A DNA stretch of 64,000 nucleotides from the NCBI RefSeq assembly GCF_000376865.1, contig NZ_AQXQ01000007.1, positions 1-64,000 on the forward strand. The letters are read 5' to 3'. Origin of the DNA: Thioalkalivibrio sp. ALJ7 (GTDB lineage Bacteria; Pseudomonadota; Gammaproteobacteria; Ectothiorhodospirales; Ectothiorhodospiraceae). The notes below the pieces were generated by a model, which was not told the origin of the DNA, did not search any database, and worked only from the letters and a program-made list of their open reading frames with translations. Every line of letters begins with the position of its first letter. The stretch's first letter is position 1. A program made the position numbers and the translations under genes. Positions 1 to 10,967 of this stretch are shown here, in pieces.

Positions 1-201
1 TTGGCGCCGCGGCCGGGACGAACGGTCCACAAGACCTGAACGGCCCGCCTCCTGGAACCGCTGGACCCAGCGCTGCACGGTCTTCGGATCCACGCCAACG
101 GCGCGGGCCGTGGCCCGAAGGCTCTGGCCGTGATCCACGACCAGACGAGCCATCCGCTCTCGACCGCGGGGGCCCATTAAGGCATTTTGGTGAAGGTTCA
201 C
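1..201 (-). CDS. IS481-family transposase, N-terminal fragment
   Basis: Reading from a GTG at 201, with AAGGAGGA about 6 nt upstream, the minus strand encodes MNLHQNALMGPRGRERM followed by a helix-turn-helix (LRATARAVGVDPKTVQRW) and GLVDRSSRPRR. This is the hallmark N-terminus of IS481-family DDE transposases: a DNA-binding domain before the integrase core. About 67 codons are present and the catalytic domain lies outside the window, so whether the gene is intact is unknown. The alternative is a transcription factor using a similar HTH, but the NLHQNA start and the RSSRP run after the HTH are characteristic of the transposase. Confidence 0.85.
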   Translation of the reverse strand, partial: MNLHQNALMGPRGRERMARLVVDHGQSLRATARAVGVDPKTVQRWVQRFQEAGRSGLVDRSSRPRRQ

Positions 202-285
202 GGGGCGTCCTCCTTGGGAATGGCTCAGTCCGCAAACTCAGCATCCTTCGGAGTCGTCCCGTGGACAACCTATTGAGAGATCACA
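1..285 (-). mobile_element. End of an IS481-type insertion sequence (partial)
   Basis: This is the 5' end of an insertion element that runs off the left edge of the window. It holds the start of a transposase and about 85 bp of upstream DNA. The outer boundary is placed at TGTGA on the minus strand, at about 285, because IS481-family ends typically begin with TGT. Only one end is visible, so inverted repeats and a target duplication cannot be checked. The proposed boundary lies one base beyond the stop codon of prmB (287-289), so the element landed at the very end of that gene without disrupting it. Confidence 0.6.
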
Positions 286-286
286 C

Positions 287-1183
287 CTAAGGAGCCTCAG
301 GCAAGTCGCGGGCATGGATCAGAAACACACCGTGCCCGCCCGCCTCGAATTCCAGCCAGATCAGTGGCAGCTCCGGGAAGGCCGCCTCCACTGCGGCCTG
401 GCTATTGCCAACCTCCACGATCAACACACCCTCGTCGGTCAGGTGCGCGCGCGCCTTATCCAGGATACGGCGCACAATATCCAGGCCGTCACCCCCGGCC
501 GCCAGCCCCAGCGCCGGCTCGTGGCGATACTCGTCGGGCAGGGCCGCCATGTCCTCGGCATCGACGTACGGCGGGTTGGACACGATCAGCTCGTAGCGAT
601 CCTCCGCCGCCAACCCGTCGAATACATCCGACTGCAGCGCACGCACCTGATCGCCCATCTGGTGGCGCTCGATATTGATGCGCGCCACGGCCAGCGCATC
701 CGCCGAGACATCCGCCAGATCCACGCGCGCCTGCGGCAAGGCCAGCGCCATCGCGATGCCGATGCAACCGCCGCCGGTGCAAAGATCCAGCGCCCGCGTG
801 ACCGCATCGGGATTCACCCAGGGCTCGAACCCGGCGGCAATCAGCTCCGCCAGCGGCGAACGCGGGACGAGGACACGCTCATCGACATAGAAGGGGAGCC
901 CGGCAAACCAGGCCTCGCGGGTCAGGTACGCCGCTGGCTTGCGCGTGGCGACGCGTTCGCGCAGCACCGCCACGACCCGCGTGCGTTCGGCTTCGCTCAG
1001 GCGCGAGTCCCACCAGGATTCCGGCAGGTCCAGCGGCAAATGCAGGGTATGCAGCACCAGCCAGGCGGCCTCGTCGAAGGCGTTGTCCGTACCATGACCA
1101 AAGCTCAGGCCGGCGCCACGAAACTGGCTGGCGCCGAAGCGGATGAAGTCGCGCAGGGTGCGCAATCCGGTGGTGGAATCCAT
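287..1183 (-). CDS. prmB: Ribosomal protein uL3 N5-glutamine methyltransferase PrmB
   Basis: SAM-dependent methyltransferase that modifies a glutamine side chain of ribosomal protein L3 (uL3) during large-subunit assembly in the cytoplasm. The 298-aa product has an N-terminal helical substrate domain, the SAM-binding loop LDLCTGGG at about 132-139 and the catalytic NPPYVDAEDM motif starting at 203. FGHGTDNAFDEA near residue 28 and YVDERVLVPRSP near 99 are typical of PrmB rather than the release-factor methyltransferase PrmC, which shares the NPPY motif. Length equals that of the E. coli protein. It ends immediately beside an insertion sequence and is divergent from psd, with about 76 bp between the starts. 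Confidence 0.95.
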   Translation of the reverse strand: MDSTTGLRTLRDFIRFGASQFRGAGLSFGHGTDNAFDEAAWLVLHTLHLPLDLPESWWDSRLSEAERTRVVAVLRERVATRKPAAYLTREAWFAGLPFYVDERVLVPRSPLAELIAAGFEPWVNPDAVTRALDLCTGGGCIGIAMALALPQARVDLADVSADALAVARINIERHQMGDQVRALQSDVFDGLAAEDRYELIVSNPPYVDAEDMAALPDEYRHEPALGLAAGGDGLDIVRRILDKARAHLTDEGVLIVEVGNSQAAVEAAFPELPLIWLEFEAGGHGVFLIHARDLPEAP

Positions 1184-1259
1184 ACCCGGTCTTTCCGTTG
1201 CGTGCGAGGGCCGTCATCATACCGCCTCGAATCACCCGTGTACGCCCGAATGAGGCCCC

Positions 1260-2114
1260 ATGAGCAAACTCGACCCCTGGCTCGCCCGCCTGTCGCATCT
1301 GCTGCCGCAGCACGCCCTGTCGCGCGTGGTGCATCGCCTGGCGCGCATCGAGTCGTCACGTCTGCAGCCGCTGCTGCGGGCCTTCGTACGCCGCTTCGGG
1401 CTGAACATGGACGAGGCCGCGGAGCCGGACCTGACCGCCTATTCCAGCTTCAACGCCCTGTTTACCCGCGCCCTGCGCGAGGATGCGCGGCCACTAGCGG
1501 GCGATGCCAATACCGTGGTCAGCCCAGCCGATTCCCGGGTCAGCGCCGCCGGGCGCATTGAGGCCGGACAGATCTTCCAGGCCAAGGGGCATCACTACAC
1601 GGTCAGGGAACTGTTGGGCGGGGAAGAGAACCTCGCAGAGGCCTTCCAAATCGGTCACTTCGTCACCCTGTACCTGTCACCGCGCCACTACCACCGGCTG
1701 CACATGCCGATGACCGGCACCCTGACCCACATGATCCACGTGCCTGGCCGCCTGTTCTCGGTTGCGCCGCGCATCGTGCGCCATGTCCCACGACTGTACG
1801 CGCGCAACGAGCGCGTCGTGGCCTGTTTCGACACCCCGGTGGGTCCGATGGCCATGGCCCTGATCGGCGCACAGAACGTAGGCTCCATCGAGACGGTATG
1901 GGCCGGCGAGGTCACCCCGCCGCATGGCCGCGAGATCAGCGTCAGTGAATACCCAGATCGCACCGTCACCCTGGAGCGCGGCGCCGAGATGGGCCGCTTC
2001 AACCTGGGCTCTTCCGTGGTGCTGCTGCTCCCCGACCACCCCCTCAAGCTCGCCGACCACCTGAACCCTGAAACCGAGGTCCAGGTCCGCTCCGCACTCG
2101 GCCAGTTCTACTGA
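1260..2114 (+). CDS. psd: Phosphatidylserine decarboxylase proenzyme
   Basis: Converts phosphatidylserine to phosphatidylethanolamine at the inner membrane. The 284-aa proenzyme carries the self-cleavage motif LGSS at residues 249-252; by family knowledge the chain splits before the first serine, which becomes the pyruvoyl group of the small subunit. The VSPADSRV segment near residue 87 and the YHRLHMPMTG segment near 148 are other conserved active-site regions. It is a single gene divergent from prmB. The window also holds pssA and a second decarboxylase-like gene (13097-13768) in which the self-cleavage serine is missing, so this one is the likely functional decarboxylase. Confidence 0.96.
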   Translation: MSKLDPWLARLSHLLPQHALSRVVHRLARIESSRLQPLLRAFVRRFGLNMDEAAEPDLTAYSSFNALFTRALREDARPLAGDANTVVSPADSRVSAAGRIEAGQIFQAKGHHYTVRELLGGEENLAEAFQIGHFVTLYLSPRHYHRLHMPMTGTLTHMIHVPGRLFSVAPRIVRHVPRLYARNERVVACFDTPVGPMAMALIGAQNVGSIETVWAGEVTPPHGREISVSEYPDRTVTLERGAEMGRFNLGSSVVLLLPDHPLKLADHLNPETEVQVRSALGQFY

Positions 2115-2119
2115 CTTTT

Positions 2120-2300
2120 TTCACCACGAAGCACACGAAGGCACGAAGAAGGTCAAGGTCAAGAGCGGGTTCACCACGGAGGACACAGAGGTCACGGAGA
2201 AAACTAAAGGGGGGGACGGGGCGAGATACGGATGTTGATAGTGGCTCGCGTTGTTCAGGCGAACCGAAATTCTTCCGCCTTCGTACGCTTCGTGGTGAAT
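2120..2300. repeat. Nested palindromic repeat (CCACGAAG / CCACGGAGG type), copy 1
   Basis: The gap between psd and the next gene begins with TTCACCACGAAGCACACG and ends with an inverted counterpart, CTTCGTACGCTTCGTGGTGAAT. Inside lies a TTCACCACGGAGGACACAG block of a second motif. The arms could fold into a long hairpin. Related copies lie at 7080-7348 and 27164-27222. No coding potential is apparent here. Confidence 0.7.
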
Positions 2301-2308
2301 AAAGAGGC

Positions 2309-3064
2309 TCAGGCGTGGGCGCGGGTCCCGGCGGGCTGGTTGAAGTAGGCGGCCTTCCAGCTCTCGTAATCGGCGACGAGTTGTTCGACGTCGCGGGCAT
2401 CGAAGGGGCGCAGTCCGCTAAGGACCAGATGCTTGCTGCCGTCGGCGACTACGGACTGGTCGATCACCAGTTCGTAGTCCAGGCGGATCTCGCCACGCTT
2501 GCCGTTGACGGTCATCACCGCGTCCTTCAGGCGCGGCGTGGGGATGCCGGCGCTGGCCGCCAGGGGCTCCGGCAGACGGAAGCCCATACGCTCGTACATC
2601 ACCAACGGGCGTTTAGGATTCACCATCACACCGTGCTCTTCCATCAACGGAACCAGCACATGCGGGAAGTTCTGCCCGGAGAAGCTCACATAACTGCGGA
2701 TGAGGGATTCGATGGCGCTCGGCTCGTCGATCACCGCGCCGGAGCGCTCCACCTCGATCACGCTCTTGCCATTGTCATCCGTAATCGCAAAGGCATCGCC
2801 CGGTGCCTCGGGGAACACCAGGGGCACGTTGCCGCCAACCATCCCGGTAAAGCGAAAGTGCATGTTGCTACTCGCCCCATAGGTGTCCAGCACCAGCGCA
2901 AACAGAAGATCTCCCGGCACGCAGAACCGCCGATTATCGGCGTCATGTATCGGGTTGAAGTCGCCCGCGAGCGTCTTCGCAAAGTCGCTGCCCTGCTCCG
3001 GGGTTACAACCAGCTGACCGTCGCGATGGCGGTAGAAGTCCTCAAGGAAGCTTTTGTCGGTCAC
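2309..3064 (-). CDS. DUF3581 family protein
   Basis: A 251-aa cytoplasmic protein with no signal peptide or membrane segment. It contains FAKTLAGDFNPIHDADNRRFCVPGDLLFALVL near residues 28-59, a segment I recognise from the gammaproteobacterial DUF3581 family. The GDFNPIHD core resembles the active-site stretch of MaoC-type hot-dog hydratases, so a hot-dog fold acting on an acyl thioester is possible, but no enzymatic role is established. It follows recQ on the same strand with a gap of about 50 bp and may be co-transcribed with it. Start chosen at the ATG at 3064, which gives a full-length match to the family start. Confidence 0.75.
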   Translation of the reverse strand: MTDKSFLEDFYRHRDGQLVVTPEQGSDFAKTLAGDFNPIHDADNRRFCVPGDLLFALVLDTYGASSNMHFRFTGMVGGNVPLVFPEAPGDAFAITDDNGKSVIEVERSGAVIDEPSAIESLIRSYVSFSGQNFPHVLVPLMEEHGVMVNPKRPLVMYERMGFRLPEPLAASAGIPTPRLKDAVMTVNGKRGEIRLDYELVIDQSVVADGSKHLVLSGLRPFDARDVEQLVADYESWKAAYFNQPAGTRAHA

Positions 3065-3113
3065 TCGGTCTCCCCGAAATCATCGGTCGATATACAACAT
3101 GGTTTTTCCGCCA

Positions 3114-5057
3114 CTATAGCCCGAAATGTCCTTCGATGGCCCGGATAAAGGCGTCGCCGTAGCGCTCCAGCTTGTGCTGCCCCACCCCGGAAACCCCGGC
3201 CATCTCCTCGCGGCTGCGCGGGGCGGACGCCACCATCTCCAGGAGCGCGGCATCGCTGAAGATCACATAGGGCGGCACCCCCTGATCGCGGGCCAGGTCC
3301 GTGCGCAAACTGCGTAGCGCTTCCCACAACGCGCGATCCTCGCTGTCCATCGCCGCCACACTGCGTGCCGTGTCGCGGCGTGCCGGGCTGGCGCTGCGCG
3401 CAGCCCGTTCCGGGCGAGCCGCCTCCTCGCGCAGATGGACCGGTTCGTCACCCCGCAGGACTGGACGGCAGGCCGGGTCCAGCTTCAGCCCGCCGTAGCC
3501 CTCCTCGTCCAGCCGCAACAGGCCGCGCGCCAGTAGCTGCCGCACCACGCCACGCCACTGCGCCTTGTCCAGCTCCTTGCCAATGCCAAAGGTGCTCAGA
3601 CGGTCGTGGCCCAGTCGCGTCAGGCGCTCACTGGCGGAACCGCGCAGCACATCGATCACATGCCCGGCACCGAAACGCTCGCCAGTGCGATAGATACAGG
3701 ACAGGAGCTTCTGCACGGGTACGCTGGCATCCCAGGTTGCCGGCGGCTCCATGCAGTTGTCGCAGGTACCGCAGGGCTCCGGCATGTGTTCGTCAAAATA
3801 GGCGAGTAGGGCCTGGCGCCGGCAGCTGGTGATCTCGCAGAACCCCAGCATGGCCTCCAGCTTTTGCTGCTCGATGCGCTGGCGCTCGGCGCCGGCTTGG
3901 GAGCCCTCCAGCATCTGCCGCAGGGTGACGACATCCTGCAAGCCATAGACCATCCAGGCGTTCGCCGGCAAGCCATCGCGCCCGGCGCGGCCGGTCTCCT
4001 GGTAGTAGCCCTCCAGGCTCTTGGGCAGGTTCAGGTGGGCGACGAAGCGCACGTTCGGCTTGTCGATCCCCATGCCGAAGGCGATGGTAGCGACCATCAC
4101 CACCCCCTCCTCGCGCAGGAAGCGGGTCTGGTTGGCCGCTCGGGTCGCTGCGGGCAAACCGGCGTGATACGGCAACGCCGTGATGCCCTGCTCCGCCAGC
4201 CATTCGGCCACCGCGTCCACCTTCTTGCGGGACAGGCAATAGACGATGCCCGCCTCGCCGGCGTGTTCTTCGCGGATAAAGCGCAGCAGGCGATCGCGCG
4301 CCGAGCCGCCCCGGCCACCATCCGCCTGGGCAATGCGGTAGCGGATGTTCGGGCGATCAAAGGAGCTGACGAAGGCCCGTGCCTGCTCGAGGCGCAGGCG
4401 CTCACGGATTTCCTGGCGGGTCGGCCCATCCGCGGTGGCGGTCAGGGCCAGGCGAGGCACCTGCGGAAAGCGCTCGGCCAACACCGCCAACTGGCTGTAC
4501 TCGGGGCGGAAGTCATGCCCCCATTGCGAGACACAATGCGCCTCGTCAATCGCGAACAGGGCCAGGTCGATGCCTTCCAGACGCTCCAGCATGCCCGGCG
4601 CGAACAGCCGCTCCGGCGACATGTACAACAGATCCAGTTGACCGGCGTGCAGGGCCGCCAATACGGAGCGCGCCTCGTCCGCCTTCTGTCCGGAGTCGAG
4701 GCTTGCCGCGGCCACACCGTTCTGGCGCAGGGCCGCCACCTGATCCTGCATCAGCGCGATCAGCGGCGATATCACGATGCCACAGCCTGGACGCGCCAGG
4801 GCCGGGATCTGGAAGCAAAGCGACTTGCCGCCACCGGTGGGCATCAGCACCACAGCATCGCCACCGCCCGTCACGTGTTCGACGATGGCCTGCTGCTGGC
4901 CACGAAATTCCGTATAGCCGAAGGTCTCGCGCAAGATCTCCAGCGGCGCGGCCGCCGGAGCGCTTCCCTGCGCATGCCCGGCTGCAAGACCCGAGGGTTC
5001 CAATGGATGTACTCCCAACGAAAGGACAGGCCGGGAAGACTGCCGAATGCCCGCCAC
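3114..5057 (-). CDS. recQ: ATP-dependent DNA helicase RecQ
   Basis: 3'-5' superfamily 2 DNA helicase acting in recombination and replication-fork repair. Visible parts are motif 0/Q around [11 protein letters not shown] (46-56), Walker A PTGGGKS (73-79), [17 protein letters not shown] (171-187), the C-terminal helicase lobe ending in [10 protein letters not shown], the RecQ zinc-binding cysteines (SCRRQ followed by PCGTCDNC) and a C-terminal HRDC domain ending in [11 protein letters not shown]. The order RecQ-Zn-winged helix-HRDC is complete. The N-terminal 40 residues are low-complexity and not conserved, so the true start may lie further in, just before [10 protein letters not shown]. Confidence 0.95.
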   Translation of the reverse strand: MAGIRQSSRPVLSLGVHPLEPSGLAAGHAQGSAPAAAPLEILRETFGYTEFRGQQQAIVEHVTGGGDAVVLMPTGGGKSLCFQIPALARPGCGIVISPLIALMQDQVAALRQNGVAAASLDSGQKADEARSVLAALHAGQLDLLYMSPERLFAPGMLERLEGIDLALFAIDEAHCVSQWGHDFRPEYSQLAVLAERFPQVPRLALTATADGPTRQEIRERLRLEQARAFVSSFDRPNIRYRIAQADGGRGGSARDRLLRFIREEHAGEAGIVYCLSRKKVDAVAEWLAEQGITALPYHAGLPAATRAANQTRFLREEGVVMVATIAFGMGIDKPNVRFVAHLNLPKSLEGYYQETGRAGRDGLPANAWMVYGLQDVVTLRQMLEGSQAGAERQRIEQQKLEAMLGFCEITSCRRQALLAYFDEHMPEPCGTCDNCMEPPATWDASVPVQKLLSCIYRTGERFGAGHVIDVLRGSASERLTRLGHDRLSTFGIGKELDKAQWRGVVRQLLARGLLRLDEEGYGGLKLDPACRPVLRGDEPVHLREEAARPERAARSASPARRDTARSVAAMDSEDRALWEALRSLRTDLARDQGVPPYVIFSDAALLEMVASAPRSREEMAGVSGVGQHKLERYGDAFIRAIEGHFGL

Positions 5058-5250
5058 CGCTGCAAGCTGCGTCAGGGATCTTCACCGTCTGCCGCGGCGA
5101 GGCCACATAATTTCAGGGCCCTACAGCGCGGCAAGTCCGGGTGCCGCACGCCTCACGGAGAGGGGTGACCGCACCCGCCGCTGACACAAGCCACACAGCA
5201 GGACCAAGGCCGGGTTACAGTAAGGCGCCATCTCAGCCCCGGATTCCTTC

Positions 5251-7071
5251 ATGCGCGGTCATTCCAGCGTGCACGATGCGCCCGACGACGCGATCAACTG
5301 GCGCATCCTTCGCTCCCTGTTCCCCTACCTTGCCGAATTCCGCGGGCGTTTGTTCCTAGCCCTCGGGTTGATGGGCCTGGCCAAGCTGGCGACCGTGCTG
5401 GTCCCGCTGGCGCTGAAGTACATCGTCGACCACTTCGAGGACTCCGGGACCGACGCGCTGGTCGCGATCCCGGTGGCGCTGGTGATCGCCTATGGCCTGC
5501 TGCGCTTCGGCGGAACCCTGTTCGGGGAGCTGCGCGACGCGGTGTTCGTACGCGTAGCGGAACGGGCCATGCGTCGCGCAGCGCTGCGCGTCTTCGAGCA
5601 CCTGCACCGTCTGGAACTGGGCTTTCATCTGGCGCGCGAGACCGGCGGGCTGGCCCGCGACATTGAGCGCGGCACCAGCGGCATCAGCTTCCTGCTGCGC
5701 TTCATGGTGTTCAACATCCTGCCAACGATCATCGAGATCGCGCTGGTGGCGGTCATCCTGCTGGTGGCGGTAGGGCCGGTCTTCACTTTGACGGTGATCA
5801 TCGCGGTGGCCGCCTACATCGCCTGGTCCGTGTGGATTACCGAGTGGCGTACCCGCTTCGTACGCGAGGCCAACCAGCGTGACAACGAATCCAACACCCG
5901 CGCCATCGACAGCCTGCTGAACTACGAGACAGTCAAGTACTTCGGCAACGAGGGCTTCGAGGCGCAGCGCTACGACGAGGGGCTGGCCACCTGGGAGCAG
6001 GCGCGCACCAAGAATGTACTGTCACTGGTCCTGCTGAACTCCGGCCAGGCCCTGATTATCGCCGCGGCCATCACCGTGATGATGCTGCTGGCTGCCAGCC
6101 GCGTCGCCTCCGGGGATATGTCTCTTGGCGACCTGGTCATGGTGAATGCCTACATGATCCAGCTGTTCATGCCTCTGAACTTCCTGGGCTTTGTCTACCG
6201 GGAGATCCGTCAGTCGCTGGCCAACATCGAGCGGCTGTTCGGCCTGTTGGAGAAGCCGGCTCAGGTTGAGGATCAACCAGACGCGCCGGATCTGGAGGTC
6301 ACCCGCGGTCAGGTTCGCTTCGAAAAGGTCTCGTTTCACTACCAACCGGAACGGCCTATTCTCGAAGACGTGTCGCTGGACATTCCGGCCGGACACAAGC
6401 TTGCGGTAGTCGGCGCCAGTGGTGCCGGAAAATCCACCATCGCGCGTTTGCTATTCCGCTTCTACGACGTGACCGATGGCCGCATCACCATTGATGGCCA
6501 GGACATCCGCGAGGTCACCCAGCAGAGCTTGCGCCGCGCGATCGGGGTCGTGCCGCAGGACACGGTGCTGTTCAACGCCAGCATCCGCTACAACATCGCC
6601 TACGGCGATCCCGGTGCCTCCGAAGAGGCCATCCTGCGTACGGTACGCCTGGCGCACCTGGACGATTTCATTGCCCGCCTTCCGGACGGTCTGGACACGG
6701 TCGTCGGGGAACGCGGGCTCAAGGTCTCGGGCGGCGAGAAACAACGCATCGCGATCGCACGCATGTTGCTGAAGGACCCGCCGATCCTGGTCTTCGACGA
6801 GGCGACCTCGTCTCTGGACTCGGGCTCTGAGAAGGCGATCCTCCAGGCCTTGAACGAGGTTTCGGCCCGCCGCACCACGCTGGTCATCGCGCATCGACTA
6901 TCCACCGTCAAGGACGCCGAACAGATCGTGGTACTGGACCGGGGCCGCGTCGCCGAACACGGCACCCACCGCGAGCTCCTCGCCCACAACGGCGCCTACG
7001 CCCGCCTGTGGCAACACCAGCAGGAACACGAGCCCGCCCCCGCCGATCCGAGCCCGAATGCTGGGGCCTGA
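5251..7071 (+). CDS. Atm1/HMT-type ABC exporter (fused permease and ATPase)
   Basis: A 606-aa half-transporter that would work as a homodimer in the inner membrane. Six transmembrane helices fill roughly residues 25-320, followed by the nucleotide-binding domain: Walker A GASGAGKST near 388, signature VSGGEKQRIAIAR near 492, Walker B ILVFDEATSSLDSG near 513 and the H-loop in VIAHRLSTV. The permease segment LLNYETVKYFGNEGFEAQRYDE is a hallmark of the mitochondrial Atm1 and bacterial NaAtm1 group, which exports glutathione-linked sulfur or metal compounds. In a sulfur oxidiser a glutathione-persulfide-like substrate is plausible but unproven. Divergent from recQ. Confidence 0.88.
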   Translation: MRGHSSVHDAPDDAINWRILRSLFPYLAEFRGRLFLALGLMGLAKLATVLVPLALKYIVDHFEDSGTDALVAIPVALVIAYGLLRFGGTLFGELRDAVFVRVAERAMRRAALRVFEHLHRLELGFHLARETGGLARDIERGTSGISFLLRFMVFNILPTIIEIALVAVILLVAVGPVFTLTVIIAVAAYIAWSVWITEWRTRFVREANQRDNESNTRAIDSLLNYETVKYFGNEGFEAQRYDEGLATWEQARTKNVLSLVLLNSGQALIIAAAITVMMLLAASRVASGDMSLGDLVMVNAYMIQLFMPLNFLGFVYREIRQSLANIERLFGLLEKPAQVEDQPDAPDLEVTRGQVRFEKVSFHYQPERPILEDVSLDIPAGHKLAVVGASGAGKSTIARLLFRFYDVTDGRITIDGQDIREVTQQSLRRAIGVVPQDTVLFNASIRYNIAYGDPGASEEAILRTVRLAHLDDFIARLPDGLDTVVGERGLKVSGGEKQRIAIARMLLKDPPILVFDEATSSLDSGSEKAILQALNEVSARRTTLVIAHRLSTVKDAEQIVVLDRGRVAEHGTHRELLAHNGAYARLWQHQQEHEPAPADPSPNAGA

Positions 7072-7079
7072 ACCCCTTG

Positions 7080-7348
7080 ATTCACCACGAAGCACACGAA
7101 GAAACGAAGCAGGGATCGGCCAAGGTCAAGAGCGGATTAACCACGGAGGGCACAGAGGACTCGGAGAAAACAGGGAAGTTGGGGTGAAATGTAAGTACTG
7201 ATTGCATCCTGGCTTACTGCAGGTTAAGCGGGACCGCTTCGCGCCCTTGACGGATCGTGCACCTCAGACCCTTTTCGAATTTCTCTGTGCCCTCCGTGGT
7301 TAATCCGCCCTTGAATTCCTTCGTGCCTTCGTGAGCTTCGTGGTGAAT
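7080..7348. repeat. Nested palindromic repeat, copy 2 (most complete)
   Basis: Fills the gap between the ABC exporter and arfB. The outer arms are ATTCACCACGAAGCACACG and CTTCGTGAGCTTCGTGGTGAAT. The inner arms are TTAACCACGGAGGGCACAG near 7138 and CTGTGCCCTCCGTGGTTAA near 7285. The two nested inverted repeats would extrude as a long hairpin of about 270 bp. No gene is visible inside. Confidence 0.8.
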
Positions 7349-7359
7349 ACAGCCTTTGA

Positions 7360-7779
7360 TCAGTCGGGGGCGACGCGCCCGCGCAGGGCCTTTTTCTGGC
7401 CGCGGCGGGTCTTGGAGTCCAGCCGGCGGAGCTTGGAGCCGCGCGTGGGGCGTGTCGGCTTGCGGGTCTTGATCGGGCGCCCAGCATCGCGTAGCAATTC
7501 CGCCAGGCGCTCGAGGGCGTCCTCGCGATTGGCCTCCTGGGTGCGGTATTGCTGCGCCTTGATCACCACGACACCATCCTTGCTGATGCGCTGGTCGCGG
7601 CGCCGCAGCAGGCGCTCCTTGTACACGTCGGGGAGACTGGAGGCACGGACATCGAAGCGCAGGTGGATCGCCGAGGCGACCTTGTTCACGTTCTGCCCAC
7701 CCGCCCCCTGGGCCCGAATCGGAGTCAGCTCGATCTCCTGCTCGGGGAGGGTCACGCTATTGGAGATGCGAAGCCCCAT
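7360..7779 (-). CDS. arfB: Alternative ribosome-rescue factor ArfB (YaeJ)
   Basis: Codon-independent peptidyl-tRNA hydrolase that frees ribosomes stalled at the end of truncated mRNAs. The 139-aa product carries the catalytic GGQ in GAGGQNVNKVASAIHLRF near residues 25-42 and, after the globular domain, a long basic tail (SKLRRLDSKTRRGQKKALRG) that by family knowledge inserts into the empty mRNA channel. This small size and tail separate it from RF1/RF2 and from PrfH. It is followed on the opposite side by a small lipoprotein gene 6 bp upstream on the same strand, so the two may be co-transcribed. Confidence 0.95.
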   Translation of the reverse strand: MGLRISNSVTLPEQEIELTPIRAQGAGGQNVNKVASAIHLRFDVRASSLPDVYKERLLRRRDQRISKDGVVVIKAQQYRTQEANREDALERLAELLRDAGRPIKTRKPTRPTRGSKLRRLDSKTRRGQKKALRGRVAPD

Positions 7780-7785
7780 GGACCG

Positions 7786-8091
7786 TCAGCGAAAGTCGCC
7801 GTCATGGATGCGGCCGTCCTCGTCCAGTTCGGCGAAGAACCGGCTGTTATCCGTGCGGTATTCGTGGGTCGCGATGTCGCCGGGCAGCACCAGGGTCACA
7901 TCCGGATAAACGCGCTCGAACTCCTCGGGGCGGGGCCGGTTCTCCAGAAAGTGCAAAAACGGGTTCATCTGCTTGACCGTTCCCGGTCGCGGCTCCGGCC
8001 CGTCCCCGCGGGTCTCGGACTTGTGCACCGCGCAGCCGCTGACTGCCAGGGCCAGGACCACGCCGATCACGGACAAGAATCGAAACGCCAT
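7786..8091 (-). CDS. Small predicted lipoprotein of unknown function
   Basis: About 101 aa from an ATG at 8091, chosen because AGGAGGA lies just upstream. A typical type II signal peptide (MAFRFLSVIGVVLALAVSGC) puts the lipid-modified cysteine at residue 20. The mature part is short, charged and soluble (for example NPFLHFLENRPRPEEFERVYPDVTLVLPGD). I do not recognise a family. It lies directly before arfB on the same strand with a 6-bp gap. Confidence 0.65.
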   Translation of the reverse strand: MAFRFLSVIGVVLALAVSGCAVHKSETRGDGPEPRPGTVKQMNPFLHFLENRPRPEEFERVYPDVTLVLPGDIATHEYRTDNSRFFAELDEDGRIHDGDFR

Positions 8092-8118
8092 ATTCTCCTC
8101 CTGCACTACACAATTGCA

Positions 8119-8232
8119 CCGTCATTGCGAGGCGTCGCAGACGCCGTGGCAATCGCCTCAAGCTGGCATCAAGCCCGGGGCCGCTGGTTTCGGATGGAGT
8201 TCGCCACGTCGCTTCGCTCCTCGCGATGACGG
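8119..8232. repeat. Dispersed palindromic repeat with CCGTCATTGCGAGG ends
   Basis: A 114-bp unit bounded by CCGTCATTGCGAGG (8119-8132) and its near-perfect inverse CCTCGCGATGACGG (8219-8232), with GTGGCAATCGC and CGCCACGTCGC blocks inside. It lies between the small lipoprotein and prfC. Similar ends delimit a unit at 17420-17541, so this is a repeat family with mobile-element-like termini but no coding capacity. Confidence 0.7.
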
Positions 8233-8257
8233 TTCCAGTGCGCCCCGGAGCGGCGAT

Positions 8258-9853
<1,596 letters not shown>

Positions 9854-9934
9854 GGATACGGGCCGCTTGGATAAGCCCGACAGTTTAACGTGAAAGCCTT
9901 GGCCTTGCCCTCGTTTCCACTGCGCATCCCTCAA

Positions 9935-9972
9935 CACACACGGCCCCGGGGAATCCCCCGGGGCCGTGTGTG
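9935..9972 (-). terminator. Long perfect stem-loop, probable terminator of the Sel1-repeat gene
   Basis: CACACACGGCCCCGGGG and its exact inverse form a 17-bp stem with an AATC loop. It sits 25 bp past the stop of the Sel1-repeat gene (9997) on the minus strand. The following bases are not a strong T-run, so it may also act as an mRNA-end stabiliser. Confidence 0.6.
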
Positions 9973-9996
9973 GCGACCATGGCGCGGGACGCGCGT

Positions 9997-10803
9997 TTAT
10001 CGGGCCGAGGCGGCCTGGATCGCAGCGTTTTGCTCTTCGAGGCGGCCCTTGGCCGTCACCAGATCCCGATTGTTCATGCGCGCCTCGAGGCTGGCGAGAC
10101 GCTCCTGATCCTCAGCCAGAGTGTACCAGACATGCGCCTGCACCAGATCGCGCTCGACCCCGCGCCCGTTCTGGTGCAGACGTCCCATACCGACCTGGGC
10201 ATGGCGGTAACCCTGCTCCGCCGCCTCGGTGTACCAACGCGCGGCCGCGGCCGGGTCACGCGCCGTACCCTGACCGTTCTCGTGTAGCAGACCGGCGTAA
10301 TACTGGGCCGCGGGCAGACCCTGTTCCGCTGCCTTGACCAGCCATTTCAGGCCGGCCGCAGGGTCCTGTTCGCCACTCGCCAGATGGCTTCCCAACCAAT
10401 ACTGCGCTTGGGCATGGCCCAGTTCGGCGGCGCGGGTGTAGTGTTCGCGGCTACGCTCCGGATCCGCCGCCGTGCCCTTGCCCGTCGCGAAGAGAAAACC
10501 CAGATAGTAGTGAGCACCGGCATGGTCGGCATCCGCCGCGCGGGCGAACCAGCGAATCGACTCATCGTAGTCGACCGTGGTGCCACGACCGGAGTAGTTC
10601 GCCATGCCCACGTCAAACATCGCATCGGTATTGCCCTTCTGGGCATTGCTCTCGCGGATCTCATACCAGACTTCCAGCAATTCCTGCTGGCGATCAGCCT
10701 CGTCGTAGCCGAAGGATTGCTGGGCCTGAGCCACCCCACCAGTAACCACCAACGGCAAGGCCAGAGGGAGCGAAACGAACAATGCACGCAGGGATCGGGA
10801 CAT
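9997..10803 (-). CDS. Secreted Sel1-repeat protein
   Basis: A 268-aa exported protein. The first 27 residues are a type I signal peptide ending AQA. The mature part is made of about four or five Sel1-like TPR repeats, seen as recurring [63 protein letters not shown] and [20 protein letters not shown] units. Such solenoids mediate protein-protein contacts in the periplasm or outer membrane. The partner cannot be inferred, since it stands alone between prfC and rimI. A strong stem-loop follows the gene. Confidence 0.85.
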   Translation of the reverse strand: MSRSLRALFVSLPLALPLVVTGGVAQAQQSFGYDEADRQQELLEVWYEIRESNAQKGNTDAMFDVGMANYSGRGTTVDYDESIRWFARAADADHAGAHYYLGFLFATGKGTAADPERSREHYTRAAELGHAQAQYWLGSHLASGEQDPAAGLKWLVKAAEQGLPAAQYYAGLLHENGQGTARDPAAAARWYTEAAEQGYRHAQVGMGRLHQNGRGVERDLVQAHVWYTLAEDQERLASLEARMNNRDLVTAKGRLEEQNAAIQAASAR

Positions 10804-10967
10804 GGGTTACCTCAACGGTTCCGGGAACAAATACCGGTCTTGATCATAGACCCAGGGGGTCCGCGCTACAACGCGAAGGGATCGAGGCGAGAACCGGAGG
10901 CGACAAAACCCCGCCAAAGTCCGGATTTGGCCTATATCCTGTGACCGGATTCACATCCTGGCATGGA

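Noticed and set aside
314-1561. Long open frame on the plus strand over prmB
   Set aside because: It is a shadow of high-GC coding DNA; its translation is low-complexity and lacks any family motif, while the minus strand encodes a full PrmB.
2120-2300. CRISPR-like repetition in the intergenic repeats
   Set aside because: The repeats are nested inverted arms, not evenly spaced direct repeats with unique spacers.
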